Of a stretch of 64,000 nucleotides of DNA, positions 1 to 7,623 are shown piece by piece. The stretch covers positions 62,001-126,000 of the forward strand of contig JADCGS010000025.1 of NCBI GenBank assembly GCA_020248865.1. Direction: 5' to 3'. Every line of letters begins with the position of its first letter. The stretch's first letter is position 1. This stretch comes from Burkholderiales bacterium. Its GTDB lineage: Bacteria > Pseudomonadota > Gammaproteobacteria > Burkholderiales > Burkholderiaceae_F. The position numbers were made by a program, and so were the translations under genes. A model generated the notes under the pieces. That model was given only the letters and a program-made list of their open reading frames with translations, had not been told where the DNA came from and did no database searches.

Positions 1-1340
1 AGTGCGGTATCCAGGTCGACCCCGGCCTCGTGGCGCAGGTGCGCGAGTCGGCCCGCGACGAGGCGCTCGACGTGTTCCAGTACGTGGCGCTGGCTCGCCT
101 GCGGGCGCAGCCGGCGGTCCAGTCAGCCCGGTCGCGCTTCACCGCGGCGGACCGGCCGCGCATCCTGTGTGCGCCGCCGCTGCCGGAATGGTCGATCGGA
201 GACATCCGCCTGCGCAACCCGCTGGCGGCCTGGACGAGTTGGCATGGAGGCGCGGTGCGGCATGCCTCGGCGCGCCAGATCCACCCTGCGGACTTCGACT
301 GGGCCAACGTGGTCGTCCTGCAGCGCGAGGCCGATCCGGCAGTCCTGGCGCTCATCGACCGTTGTCATGCCGCCGGCAAGTACGTGGTCTTCGACATCGA
401 CGATCTGCTGACGGACGTGCCGGATTTCCTCATCGCGCACCAGCACTCGGTCTGGGTTCGACCCTACCTCGTGGCCGCGCTGCAGCAGGCGGATCTCGTG
501 ACCACGACAACCGAGCGCCTGGCTGCCGAACTGCGGACCTTCAATGCAAGCGTCGCGGTCCTTCCGAACTGCCCCCGGCCGGTGCCGGTTCCCTCGCGCC
601 ACTACGAAGGTGGCAGCGAGCCAATCAGGCTGTTCGTCGCCTCTTCGGACACGATCCGCGTGGACTTCCTCGTACCGGCACTGCGGCGACTGATGGCCGA
701 CCCCGGCCTGAGCTTCAATCTGATCGGCATCGGCCCGCCGGGCAAGTACCTCATGGAGGCCGGCCTGCCGGTGGCCGCGCTGGCCAACGTCGAGTACGAG
801 CACTTTGGCAACTTCCTGGCTGCGCACGACAACGCGATTGGCCTCATCCCGCTCGACGAGTCCGGCTTCAGCAGTTGCAAGAGCCCGATCAAGTACCTCG
901 ACTACTCGCAGGCCGGACTGGTCACTGTCTGTTCCGCCGTGCCTCCTTACTCGGACTGCGTCGAGGATGGCCTGACCGGACTGCTGGCCCGCAACGAGCC
1001 GGACGCATGGTACGAAGCAGTCGCCTCGCTGGCACGGTCGGCGTCACTGCGCCAGCGCATTGCCACCGCGGCAAGGCGCAAGTGCCAGCAGGACCGGTCC
1101 CTGAGGTCGGCAGGCGACCGCTGGGAAGCGGCACTGAAGCAGATGATGCAGCGCCCCGCCCGCGCCGCGAGCCGCAACAGCACCGCAGAGCCGCAGCCGG
1201 GCCAGCCGAAGTCGGCCCTACGCAAGCTGAGATGGCTGCTGGGAAACCTGACGCAGCCTGGCGCCTACGCGCGCGCGGCGACCATCCTCGTCCGCGAGGG
1301 CCCGACCGGCATTGCAAGGCGAGTTCTGCGAGACCGCTGA
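1..1340 (+). CDS. Glycosyltransferase, 5' end cut by window
   Basis: The frame is open from base 3 and stops with TGA at 1338-1340, so about 445 C-terminal residues are visible and the true start lies outside. The first in-frame GTG (30) has no ribosome binding site and codons before it read as normal protein. The N-terminal half has the segment YVVFDIDDLLTDVP (bases about 379-420), typical of bacterial surface-polysaccharide glycosyltransferases. The C-terminal half has SCKSPIKYLDYSQAG (about 874-918) followed by VEDGLTGLLA, which resembles the nucleotide-sugar binding half of GT-B (GT4-like) enzymes. It probably adds a sugar to a lipopolysaccharide or capsule precursor in the cytoplasm; acceptor and donor cannot be told from sequence. 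It is convergent with the permease gene 13 bp away. Confidence 0.8.
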   Translation, partial: CGIQVDPGLVAQVRESARDEALDVFQYVALARLRAQPAVQSARSRFTAADRPRILCAPPLPEWSIGDIRLRNPLAAWTSWHGGAVRHASARQIHPADFDWANVVVLQREADPAVLALIDRCHAAGKYVVFDIDDLLTDVPDFLIAHQHSVWVRPYLVAALQQADLVTTTTERLAAELRTFNASVAVLPNCPRPVPVPSRHYEGGSEPIRLFVASSDTIRVDFLVPALRRLMADPGLSFNLIGIGPPGKYLMEAGLPVAALANVEYEHFGNFLAAHDNAIGLIPLDESGFSSCKSPIKYLDYSQAGLVTVCSAVPPYSDCVEDGLTGLLARNEPDAWYEAVASLARSASLRQRIATAARRKCQQDRSLRSAGDRWEAALKQMMQRPARAASRNSTAEPQPGQPKSALRKLRWLLGNLTQPGAYARAATILVREGPTGIARRVLRDR

Positions 1341-1353
1341 GCGCCGACCGGAG

Positions 1354-2145
1354 TCACAGAACGTCGACAAACGCGCGTCGCGAACGCCAAAAGAAGTACG
1401 CCCCGACCGAGTAGACGATGAGGCCGAGCCCGAACACGACCAGCACCCCGCCGAATCCCGGCGCCTGCCCGAAGACGGCCGGGTTGCGTACGGCCTCGAC
1501 CATGTGGGTCAACGGGTTCAGGAACAGCAGGATGCGCGCCGACTCGGGTACGGCGCTCATCGGGTACATGACCGGACTCAGAAACAGCAGTCCGGCGTTG
1601 ATGAGGCCCGTGAGCTGCGAGATGTCGCGCACGAAGACCCCCAGCGCGGCCAGCAGGAACGTCGCTCCGAGGGCAAACAGGACGATCGGAATCCAGAGCA
1701 GCAGGGCCAGCAGGAACCACCCACCGGCGGGGCGGCCGGTGAGCAGCATCCAGACCCAGAGCAGACCCATGCAGACCACGACCTGGGCGAAAGCCGCCAT
1801 GACTGTGGCGGCGCACAGGGTCTCGGCCGGAAACACCACTTTCTTGATCAACGCCGCCTGCGATACGACCACCGTCGGCGCCCGCGCGATGCACTCGGAA
1901 ACGAACAGGTACACGACCATCGCCGCGAACATCGGGGCCAGGAACTCCTGCGCCTGCGCCGCCCCCGGCTGCTGCCACCGGACCCCCATGACGACACCGA
2001 ACACGAACGCGTACAGAACGAGCAGTCCGAGCGGGGTCAGCAGCGCCCACAACGCCCCGAGCCACGCCCCTCGGTACCGGGAAGCCAGCTCTCTCCTCGT
2101 CAATTGCCAGACCAGCGCGCGGTGCCTGAATAGCGATGCCAGCAT
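1354..2145 (-). CDS. ABC-2 type polysaccharide export permease (Wzm/TagG-like)
   Basis: 263 residues with about six hydrophobic segments and the N-terminal signature of polysaccharide/polyol-phosphate ABC permeases (LTRRELASRYRGAWLGALW, residues about 15-33). The family forms the membrane channel that exports lipid-linked O-antigen or capsule across the inner membrane with a Wzt-type ATPase. The ATG at 2143-2145 gives the family-typical N-terminus but has only a weak purine-rich site before it. Normally the ATPase gene follows directly. Here the next gene downstream is a convergent glycosyltransferase and the upstream gene is divergent, so no ATPase partner lies next to it. The function class is firm; the exported substrate is not known. 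Confidence 0.85.
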   Translation of the reverse strand: MLASLFRHRALVWQLTRRELASRYRGAWLGALWALLTPLGLLVLYAFVFGVVMGVRWQQPGAAQAQEFLAPMFAAMVVYLFVSECIARAPTVVVSQAALIKKVVFPAETLCAATVMAAFAQVVVCMGLLWVWMLLTGRPAGGWFLLALLLWIPIVLFALGATFLLAALGVFVRDISQLTGLINAGLLFLSPVMYPMSAVPESARILLFLNPLTHMVEAVRNPAVFGQAPGFGGVLVVFGLGLIVYSVGAYFFWRSRRAFVDVL

Positions 2146-2274
2146 CGATTGCCGTCTCGTTGCGCCCGACGCACAGCGCGTCTCGTTGCCGCCAAGTCTA
2201 GACGCGCTCGATTCGCCCGCGCCCCCTGGCGCACATCGCAGCCGCGCCCCCGCCGCACACCGGGAGGTGCTGCA

Positions 2275-2853
2275 ATGAAGATTCAGCCAATCGCCGGGGC
2301 CGCCCGCGGCCGAACCGGGCGTCGCGTCGTCGCCGGCGCGGCGCTTTGCGCGGCCGTGGCTGCGCTCGGCGTCTACTACTTCCCGTCCTCGCCGGCACCG
2401 GCTCTGCCCATGGCTCGCCCCGGCGCCGCATCAATCCCCGCAGATCGCACGGGCGCTGCAACCGCCTCCCCGGAAGCCCCGGGCACAGCCACGGCGCTGC
2501 AGCTTCCGCAGCACACCGAGCCCGCAGTCGCACAACCTCACGGCTCAGCGCGAGGTCCGGACCTCGCCGGCACCAGCGCGCACCCTGCAGTACGACGGAT
2601 GATTCAGGACGCGCAGTTGCTGTCGCAGCCCGCGGCACCCCAGACCAGCCCTGCAGCCTCGGCGGATACCTCGGCCGTTTTTCCTTTCGGCCGCGGTTCC
2701 GCCGTGATTCCGGCGCAAGGCGCGACACCCTCTGCACCGCGGCTCGATCCAATGCAACCGAACCCATCGCTTGCCGGATTGACCCAGCAAGCGCAACGGG
2801 ACCTGTCCTCGGTGGTGGACGCGCTCAAGGCAGTCGAGGACAAGCCGAAGTGA
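2275..2853 (+). CDS. Unknown membrane-anchored or exported Ala/Pro-rich protein
   Basis: 192 residues; the ATG at 2275 follows a clear GGGAGG ribosome site (2262-2267). A basic N-terminus (residues 1-17) is followed by one hydrophobic segment (about 18-36, VVAGAALCAAVAALGVYYF) and then a long Ala/Pro/Ser/Thr-rich stretch without a recognisable domain, ending in a short charged helix (about 165-192). This looks like a single-pass inner-membrane protein with a disordered periplasmic part, or an uncleaved signal anchor. The stop TGA overlaps the GTG start of the next glycosyltransferase, so the two are probably translationally coupled and may act together in envelope polysaccharide synthesis. 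No family was recognised. Confidence 0.7.
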   Translation: MKIQPIAGAARGRTGRRVVAGAALCAAVAALGVYYFPSSPAPALPMARPGAASIPADRTGAATASPEAPGTATALQLPQHTEPAVAQPHGSARGPDLAGTSAHPAVRRMIQDAQLLSQPAAPQTSPAASADTSAVFPFGRGSAVIPAQGATPSAPRLDPMQPNPSLAGLTQQAQRDLSSVVDALKAVEDKPK

Positions 2854-3881
2854 GCGGCTGGATGTCCTGCGGCCCCGCCGCCGCAGTCCTGACTGCCGAT
2901 CCTCCCGTCGATGAGGGAGCGCCCCTTGGTACCGGCGCAGAAAGCGAAGAAGAACGATGCCTCGCATGTGTCGTCACGTATCGCCCCGACATCCCGCAGT
3001 TGCTCGCCTTGATCGGTGCGGTCGAGGCAGCTCGCGGGTTTGAAGTGGCGTTGATCGACAACTCGGACTCGGCTCACTGGCATCGACATCTGACCGAGCT
3101 GGCAACCGCAAGGGACTGCCGGCTCATTGCCAACCGGGAGAACCGCGGCATCGCCCATGCTCACAACCAGGCGATCGATCTGGCGCGCCGCTGTGGCTTC
3201 GCTCGCCTTCTTCTGCTCGACCAGGACAGCCACATCTCGGCAGCGTCCATCGAACGGCTGAATCGGGAACTGGACCGGCTGACCCGCGCAGGGCGGCGCG
3301 TGGCGGCAGTTGGTCCCAGACACGTGGACTGCAAGGACGGTACCGACCTGCCTTTCGTGCGACTGACCAGCGCGCTGGGGATGAAGCCGGTCAGGGACGC
3401 CGGCCCCACGGTCGCGTGCGACGTGCTGATCAGCTCAGGCTGCCTTTTTCCGGTAGCGCAGTTCGACGAGATCGGCCCCTTCGACACGCAGTTCTTCATC
3501 GACTACGTCGACATTGAGTGGTGCTCGCGGGCCCGTGCCAAGGGATTCGAATTGCACGGCGTGCCTGCCTCGCGCATGGAGCACTCCATCGGCGAGGGCG
3601 TACTGCGGGTGCTGGGCCGGCGCTTGCCGGTTCATGCGCCGCAACGGCAGTACTACCTGGTGCGTAACGCACTGCTGTTCGCGCGCAAGCGTCAGGTGCC
3701 GATGCGCTGGCGCCTGCACCTGCTGCTCAGGGCGTTCGCGCACTTTGCGATCTTCTCTACGTTGTGCCCGCCACGCCTGCAGCGTCTCCGATGGCTGGGT
3801 CGCGGCCTATGGGATGGCATGGCAGGCCGCGGCGGAAAGCTCCCTGGCCCCGACCCCGAGGCGCAGCAACAGCCGCTCTGA
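2850..3881 (+). CDS. Glycosyltransferase family 2, rhamnosyltransferase-like
   Basis: 343 residues. The GTG at 2850 shares bases with the stop codon of the gene before (GTGA) and has GAGGA at 2836-2840; the ATG at 2862 is an alternative without a good site. GT2 features run in order: ACVVTYRPD strand, ENRGIAHAHNQAI (about residues 95-107), a LLLLDQDS motif that places the metal-binding acidic residues, and FIDYVDIEWCSRARAKG, typical of rhamnosyltransferases. A C-terminal amphipathic stretch (LLLRAFAHFAIFSTL) may touch the membrane. It probably transfers a deoxysugar to an O-antigen or exopolysaccharide intermediate. The sugar specificity is inferred only from family resemblance. Confidence 0.85.
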   Translation: MSGWMSCGPAAAVLTADPPVDEGAPLGTGAESEEERCLACVVTYRPDIPQLLALIGAVEAARGFEVALIDNSDSAHWHRHLTELATARDCRLIANRENRGIAHAHNQAIDLARRCGFARLLLLDQDSHISAASIERLNRELDRLTRAGRRVAAVGPRHVDCKDGTDLPFVRLTSALGMKPVRDAGPTVACDVLISSGCLFPVAQFDEIGPFDTQFFIDYVDIEWCSRARAKGFELHGVPASRMEHSIGEGVLRVLGRRLPVHAPQRQYYLVRNALLFARKRQVPMRWRLHLLLRAFAHFAIFSTLCPPRLQRLRWLGRGLWDGMAGRGGKLPGPDPEAQQQPL

Positions 3882-3970
3882 ACACGAGGACAGCGCGGGG
3901 TCCACGCTTGGCGCCGGGGCGAAGCGGCATGCGTCCCGTGCGGTGCGGGGCGTCGCGGTCGCCCACAACG

Positions 3971-4370
3971 CCCTCACCCCAGCCCTCTCCCGCTGAGGCG
4001 GGAGAGGGAGCAGGGCGCAGCCGAAAGAACTCCACCCCACGCCACCGTACCGCTCCCGCCCCCCTCCCCTCTCCCCGATCACGGGGAGAGGGCCAGGGTG
4101 AGGGCCGCCCTTCGCCAGCCGTCAACGCAGCACCAGCCTCCCCTCGTCGTGTTCCCTCTCCCCGATCACGGGGAGAGGGCCAGGGTGAGGGGTCGCCCTT
4201 CGCCAGCCGTCAGCGCGCAGCAACCGTCCCCGCTTGCCCTCACCCCAGCCCTCTCCCGCTGAGGCGGGAGAGGGAGCAGGGCGCTGCCGAAAGCTCCGCC
4301 CCACGACACCGTACCGCTCCCGCCCCCCTCCCCTCTACCCGATCACGGGGAGAGGGCCAGGGTGAGGGGC
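3971..4370. repeat. REP/BIME-like palindromic array between the GT2 gene and lolD
   Basis: Five imperfect palindromes: 3971-4018, 4061-4104, 4153-4192, 4237-4283 and 4324-4370. The core is a CCCTCTCCC arm and a GGGAGAGGG arm around a short centre (CGCTGAGGCG in one type, CGATCACGG in the other), flanked by CCCTCACCC-like bases. Units 1 and 4 have one orientation and units 2, 3 and 5 the opposite, as in BIME clusters. The stretch 3971-4104 recurs almost completely at 4237-4370 with the same spacing. Spacers after units 2 and 3 resemble the last 40 bases of lolD. No gene is seen in 3882-4386. Confidence 0.85.
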
Positions 4371-4386
4371 CGCCCTTGGCCAGCCC

Positions 4387-5076
4387 TCAGCGCGGCGCCA
4401 GCTTCCCCTCGGCCAGGCGCAGCACCCGGTCGCACTGCCCGGCCACGTCGAGGTCATGCGTCACGATCACGATCGCGGTGCGCCGCTCGCGCGCCAGCCG
4501 GACGAACAGATCGAACACCGCATGCGCGGTGTCGCGGTCCAGATTGCCGGTGGGCTCGTCGGCCAGCACGCAGGACGGCCGGGTGACGATGGCGCGCGCG
4601 ATGGCGGTGCGCTGGCGCTCGCCGCCCGACAGCTCGGCCGGATGATGGGCGGCCCGCTGCGCCAGCCCGACGGCCGTCAGCGCTTCGAGCGCCTGCGCTC
4701 GCGCCGGCGCGAGCGGCATGCGGCGGATGACCAGCGGCATGGCCACGTTGTCCAGCGCGGTGAACTCGGGCAGCAGGTGATGGAACTGGTAGACGAAGCC
4801 CAGGTGCTCATTGCGCAGCCGGCCGCGCTCCACGTCGGACAGCCGGGCCACGTCGCGGCCGCCGATGGCCACCGTGCCGGCGTCGAGCGCGTCGAGCCCG
4901 CCCAGGCAGTGCAGCAGCGTGCTCTTGCCGGAGCCCGAGGCGCCGGTGATGGCGACGATCTCGCCGGCCTGCACGGCGAGGTCGGCGCCGCGCAGCACGT
5001 GGATCGCCTGCGCGCCGGCGCCAACCTCCCGGTAGGCCTTGGCCACGCCGCGCGCCGACAGCACCGCCTCAGTCAT
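4387..5076 (-). CDS. lolD: Lipoprotein-releasing ABC transporter ATPase LolD
   Basis: 229 residues, the usual LolD length. It carries Walker A GASGSGKS (45-52), the region [16 protein letters not shown] (95-110) that is typical of LolD-type ATPases, the ABC signature LSGGERQR (148-155) and Walker [13 protein letters not shown] (168-179), so it is an intact ATPase. It powers extraction of outer-membrane lipoproteins from the inner membrane for transfer to LolA. The ATG at 5074-5076 lies inside the end of lolC, with 8 bp of overlap, showing an operon with its permease. The 3' end touches the REP-like array, and pieces resembling this gene's last bases are repeated there. Confidence 0.95.
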   Translation of the reverse strand: MTEAVLSARGVAKAYREVGAGAQAIHVLRGADLAVQAGEIVAITGASGSGKSTLLHCLGGLDALDAGTVAIGGRDVARLSDVERGRLRNEHLGFVYQFHHLLPEFTALDNVAMPLVIRRMPLAPARAQALEALTAVGLAQRAAHHPAELSGGERQRTAIARAIVTRPSCVLADEPTGNLDRDTAHAVFDLFVRLARERRTAIVIVTHDLDVAGQCDRVLRLAEGKLAPR

Positions 5077-6325
5077 AGCGCAGCGCCTCGGCCGGCCGGG
5101 TGCGCGCGGCGCGCCAGCTCGGATACAGCGTGGCCGCCAGCGCCATCACGAGCGAGATCAGCGTGATCGGCACGATGTCGCCGGCGCGCGGGTCCGACGG
5201 CAGGCTGCTGATGAAGTAGATGTCCTTGGGCAGGAACTGCACGCCCACCACGCGCTCGATGGCCGGCACGATCACGTCGAGGTGGTTGGCCAGCAGCAGC
5301 CCGCCGCCCACGCCGGCCAGCGTGCCGATGACGCCGATCAGCGCGCCCTGCACGATGAACACCAGCATCACGCTCGCCGGACTCGCCCCCAGCGTGCGCA
5401 GGATGGCGATGTCCGACTGCTTCTCGGTGACCGTCATCACCAGCGTGGACACGAGGTTGAAGGCGGCCACCGCCACGATCAGCGTCAGGATGATGAACAT
5501 CATGCGCTTTTCGGTCTGCACGGCGGCAAACCAGGTCGGGTTCTGGCGCGACCAGTCGCGCACCATGAGGCCGCGCTCCAGCGTGCCGGCCAGTTCCGCC
5601 GCCACCTGCGGGGCGCGCTGCATGTCCGCCAGCTTCAGGCGCAAGCCGGTGGGGCCTTCGAGGCGAAACAGCTTCTGCGCGTCGGCCAGATGGATCAGCG
5701 CCAGCGAGCTGTCGTACTCGAAGTGGCCGGACTCGAACAGCCCCACCACCGTGAACTGCCGCAGTCGCGGCACGACGCCGGCCGGGGTCAGGTTGCCCTG
5801 CGGCGCGATCAGCGTGACCTTCTCGCCCACCATGACGCCGAGCGCGCGCGCCAGTTCGTAACCCAGCACCACGCCGAAGCTGCCGTCCGTGAGGTCGGCC
5901 AGCCGGCCCGCCGGCAGGCGCCGCGTGATGTCCGACACGCCGGGTTCCAGCGCCGGGTCGATCCCGCGGATCAGCGCGCCGCGCACCAGATCGCCCCGTG
6001 TGAGCATCGCCTGCGCGCCAATGAACGGCGCGGCGGCCCGGACCTGCGGGTTGGCGCGCGCCTGATCGGCCACGCGCTGCCAGTCGGGCAGTGCGCCGGA
6101 CACGCTGCCCACCTCGACGTGCGACAGCACCGACAGCATCCTGTCGCGCACTTCCTTCTGGAAGCCGTTCATGACCGAAAGCACCACGATCAGCGCGGCC
6201 ACGCCGAGCGCGATGCCGGCCATCGAGATGGCCGAGATGAACGAGATGAAGCCATTGCGCCGGCGCGCCCGGCGGCCGGCCCGCGTGTAGCGCAGGCCGA
6301 TGCGAAGTTCGTAGGGGAGGCTCAA
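5069..6325 (-). CDS. lolC: Lipoprotein-releasing ABC transporter permease LolC/E
   Basis: 418 residues with the layout of LolC/LolE: one membrane segment near the N-terminus ([18 protein letters not shown], about 24-41, preceded by an Arg-rich stretch), a large periplasmic domain, and three membrane segments in the C-terminal third (about 270-400). The start is TTG at 6323-6325, chosen because [16 protein letters not shown] matches the conserved beginning of the family; no strong ribosome site precedes it. With lolD it forms the transporter that releases lipoproteins to LolA. Only one permease gene is present, so a LolF-type homodimer or a second permease elsewhere is possible. Confidence 0.92.
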   Translation of the reverse strand: MSLPYELRIGLRYTRAGRRARRRNGFISFISAISMAGIALGVAALIVVLSVMNGFQKEVRDRMLSVLSHVEVGSVSGALPDWQRVADQARANPQVRAAAPFIGAQAMLTRGDLVRGALIRGIDPALEPGVSDITRRLPAGRLADLTDGSFGVVLGYELARALGVMVGEKVTLIAPQGNLTPAGVVPRLRQFTVVGLFESGHFEYDSSLALIHLADAQKLFRLEGPTGLRLKLADMQRAPQVAAELAGTLERGLMVRDWSRQNPTWFAAVQTEKRMMFIILTLIVAVAAFNLVSTLVMTVTEKQSDIAILRTLGASPASVMLVFIVQGALIGVIGTLAGVGGGLLLANHLDVIVPAIERVVGVQFLPKDIYFISSLPSDPRAGDIVPITLISLVMALAATLYPSWRAARTRPAEALRYD

Positions 6326-6458
6326 GGGGGGGATTCCGCGAGAGCGGCGATTCTATGCGCGGCGCGGCGCCGGGGCGCGGGGACTGGGCCGCCGCGTGCC
6401 ACCCGCCGCGTACCGCCCGCCTCCCACGCCCGCGATGCCGAGTCCTTACACTGTCCCG

Positions 6459-7508
6459 ATGCGCTGCTTTGTCGTGGTTCCCGGGGCACTGGTCCCCGCG
6501 CCGCTGGCTGCCGACCTGGTTGGCGAGGCACGGCGGCAACAGCGCCTGCCGCAGCTCGAACGCCTGGTGGCGCGAGCCAGCGTGAAGGCCTACGCCGCGC
6601 TCCCACCCGTGGCCGCACGCGTGCCGCAGCTCTACTGGACCTGGGCGCAGTTCGGCGGCAGCGGCGGTCCCGTAGCCGCCCCCTACGTGGCCGCGCTGCT
6701 GGCGCAGCGGGCAGCGCCGGCGGCGCTGTGGCATTGCGACCCGGTGCATATCGCCCTGGCGCGCGACCACCTGCTCGTCACCGCGCTCGACGAGGCCCCG
6801 CCAACGCCTGCGGAGGACGAGGCGCTGTTCGCCGAGGCCGCCGCGGCCGCGCTGGAACTGGGCGCGCAGATGCACCGCTGGCAGGGGCGCTGGTTCATCG
6901 CCTTCGACCCGCCTTGGCAGTTGGAGGCGGTGCCGCTGGCCGCCGTCCTCGACCACTCGATGCAGGAGGCCATGCCCGGCGGCGCCGACGCGGCGCGCTG
7001 GCGCAAGCTCTTCACCGAGATCCAGATCCGTTGGCACCGGCACCCGGTGAACGAGGCGCGCGAGGCGGCCGGCCGGCCGGCGGTCAACGGCCTGTGGCTG
7101 CACGGCGGCACCGCCGGCGCGCTGCCGGCGCTGGAGTCGCCGTTCGTGCAAGTGGTGGCCGACACGCCGGCGCTGCAGGCCTGGGCGGCCGCCACGCAGA
7201 CCCCCGCCCAGGCGCTGCACCCCTTGCCGGCGCTGGCCGATGGCGACGTGCTGGTGCAGGTCGACGGTCTGGCCGCCGCGCACCGGCGCGAGGCCTGGGC
7301 CGACTGGCTGGCCGCCGCGGCAGCGGTCGATGCCACGCTGGCGGCGATCGAGGCGCAGGTCCGTCCGCGGAGCGGGCAGATCGAGCTGCTGCTGTTCGGC
7401 ACCCACGGCGTGCGTCGCGTCGTGGCGGCGGCGGGGGACCGCTGGCGGCTGTGGCGCCACCAGGCCCTGGACGACGTACTGGCCGAGCCGCTGGAGGGCG
7501 TCCAGTGA
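6459..7508 (+). CDS. Phosphoglycerate-mutase-like protein upstream of recJ
   Basis: 349 residues from ATG 6459, where RCFVVVPGALVP begins the first strand; an earlier in-frame ATG (6396) adds only a Pro-rich tail. The family sits between lol genes and recJ in many Betaproteobacteria, where databases label it 'cofactor-independent phosphoglycerate mutase' or 'RpfE-type regulatory protein'. Visible family features are WFIAFDPPW, a W-H-R-H-P-V-N-E-A-R segment with PAVNGLWLHGG after it (about 205-230), and the C-terminal LLLFGTHGVRRVV. No catalytic activity can be claimed from the sequence. Good conservation of Trp and His positions argues for a real enzyme rather than a spurious frame. Confidence 0.75.
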   Translation: MRCFVVVPGALVPAPLAADLVGEARRQQRLPQLERLVARASVKAYAALPPVAARVPQLYWTWAQFGGSGGPVAAPYVAALLAQRAAPAALWHCDPVHIALARDHLLVTALDEAPPTPAEDEALFAEAAAAALELGAQMHRWQGRWFIAFDPPWQLEAVPLAAVLDHSMQEAMPGGADAARWRKLFTEIQIRWHRHPVNEAREAAGRPAVNGLWLHGGTAGALPALESPFVQVVADTPALQAWAAATQTPAQALHPLPALADGDVLVQVDGLAAAHRREAWADWLAAAAAVDATLAAIEAQVRPRSGQIELLLFGTHGVRRVVAAAGDRWRLWRHQALDDVLAEPLEGVQ

Positions 7509-7593
7509 GCCTGCCGGGCTGCCCCAAGGGCGAACCCCTGCGCGTGCGGCGCGCAGGCAGCCTAATGAGCCCGCCGGGCCGCCCCAAGGGCCA
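7506..7593. repeat. Pair of 28-bp direct repeats flanking a hairpin, before recJ
   Basis: Bases 7506-7533 and 7566-7593 are near-identical (about three mismatches) and lie exactly 60 bp apart. Between them 7538-7544 and 7550-7556 form a 7-bp inverted repeat (CTGCGCG / CGCGCAG). The first copy starts at the stop of the PGM-like gene and the second ends 30 bp before the recJ start. Confidence 0.7.
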
Positions 7594-7623
7594 ATCGGTG
7601 GCGAGCAGGCCGAAGGCAGTGCC

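Noticed and set aside
3971-4370. CRISPR-like array
   Set aside because: Units are palindromic, alternate in orientation and have spacers that repeat each other and the lolD end; this is REP/BIME-like, not CRISPR.
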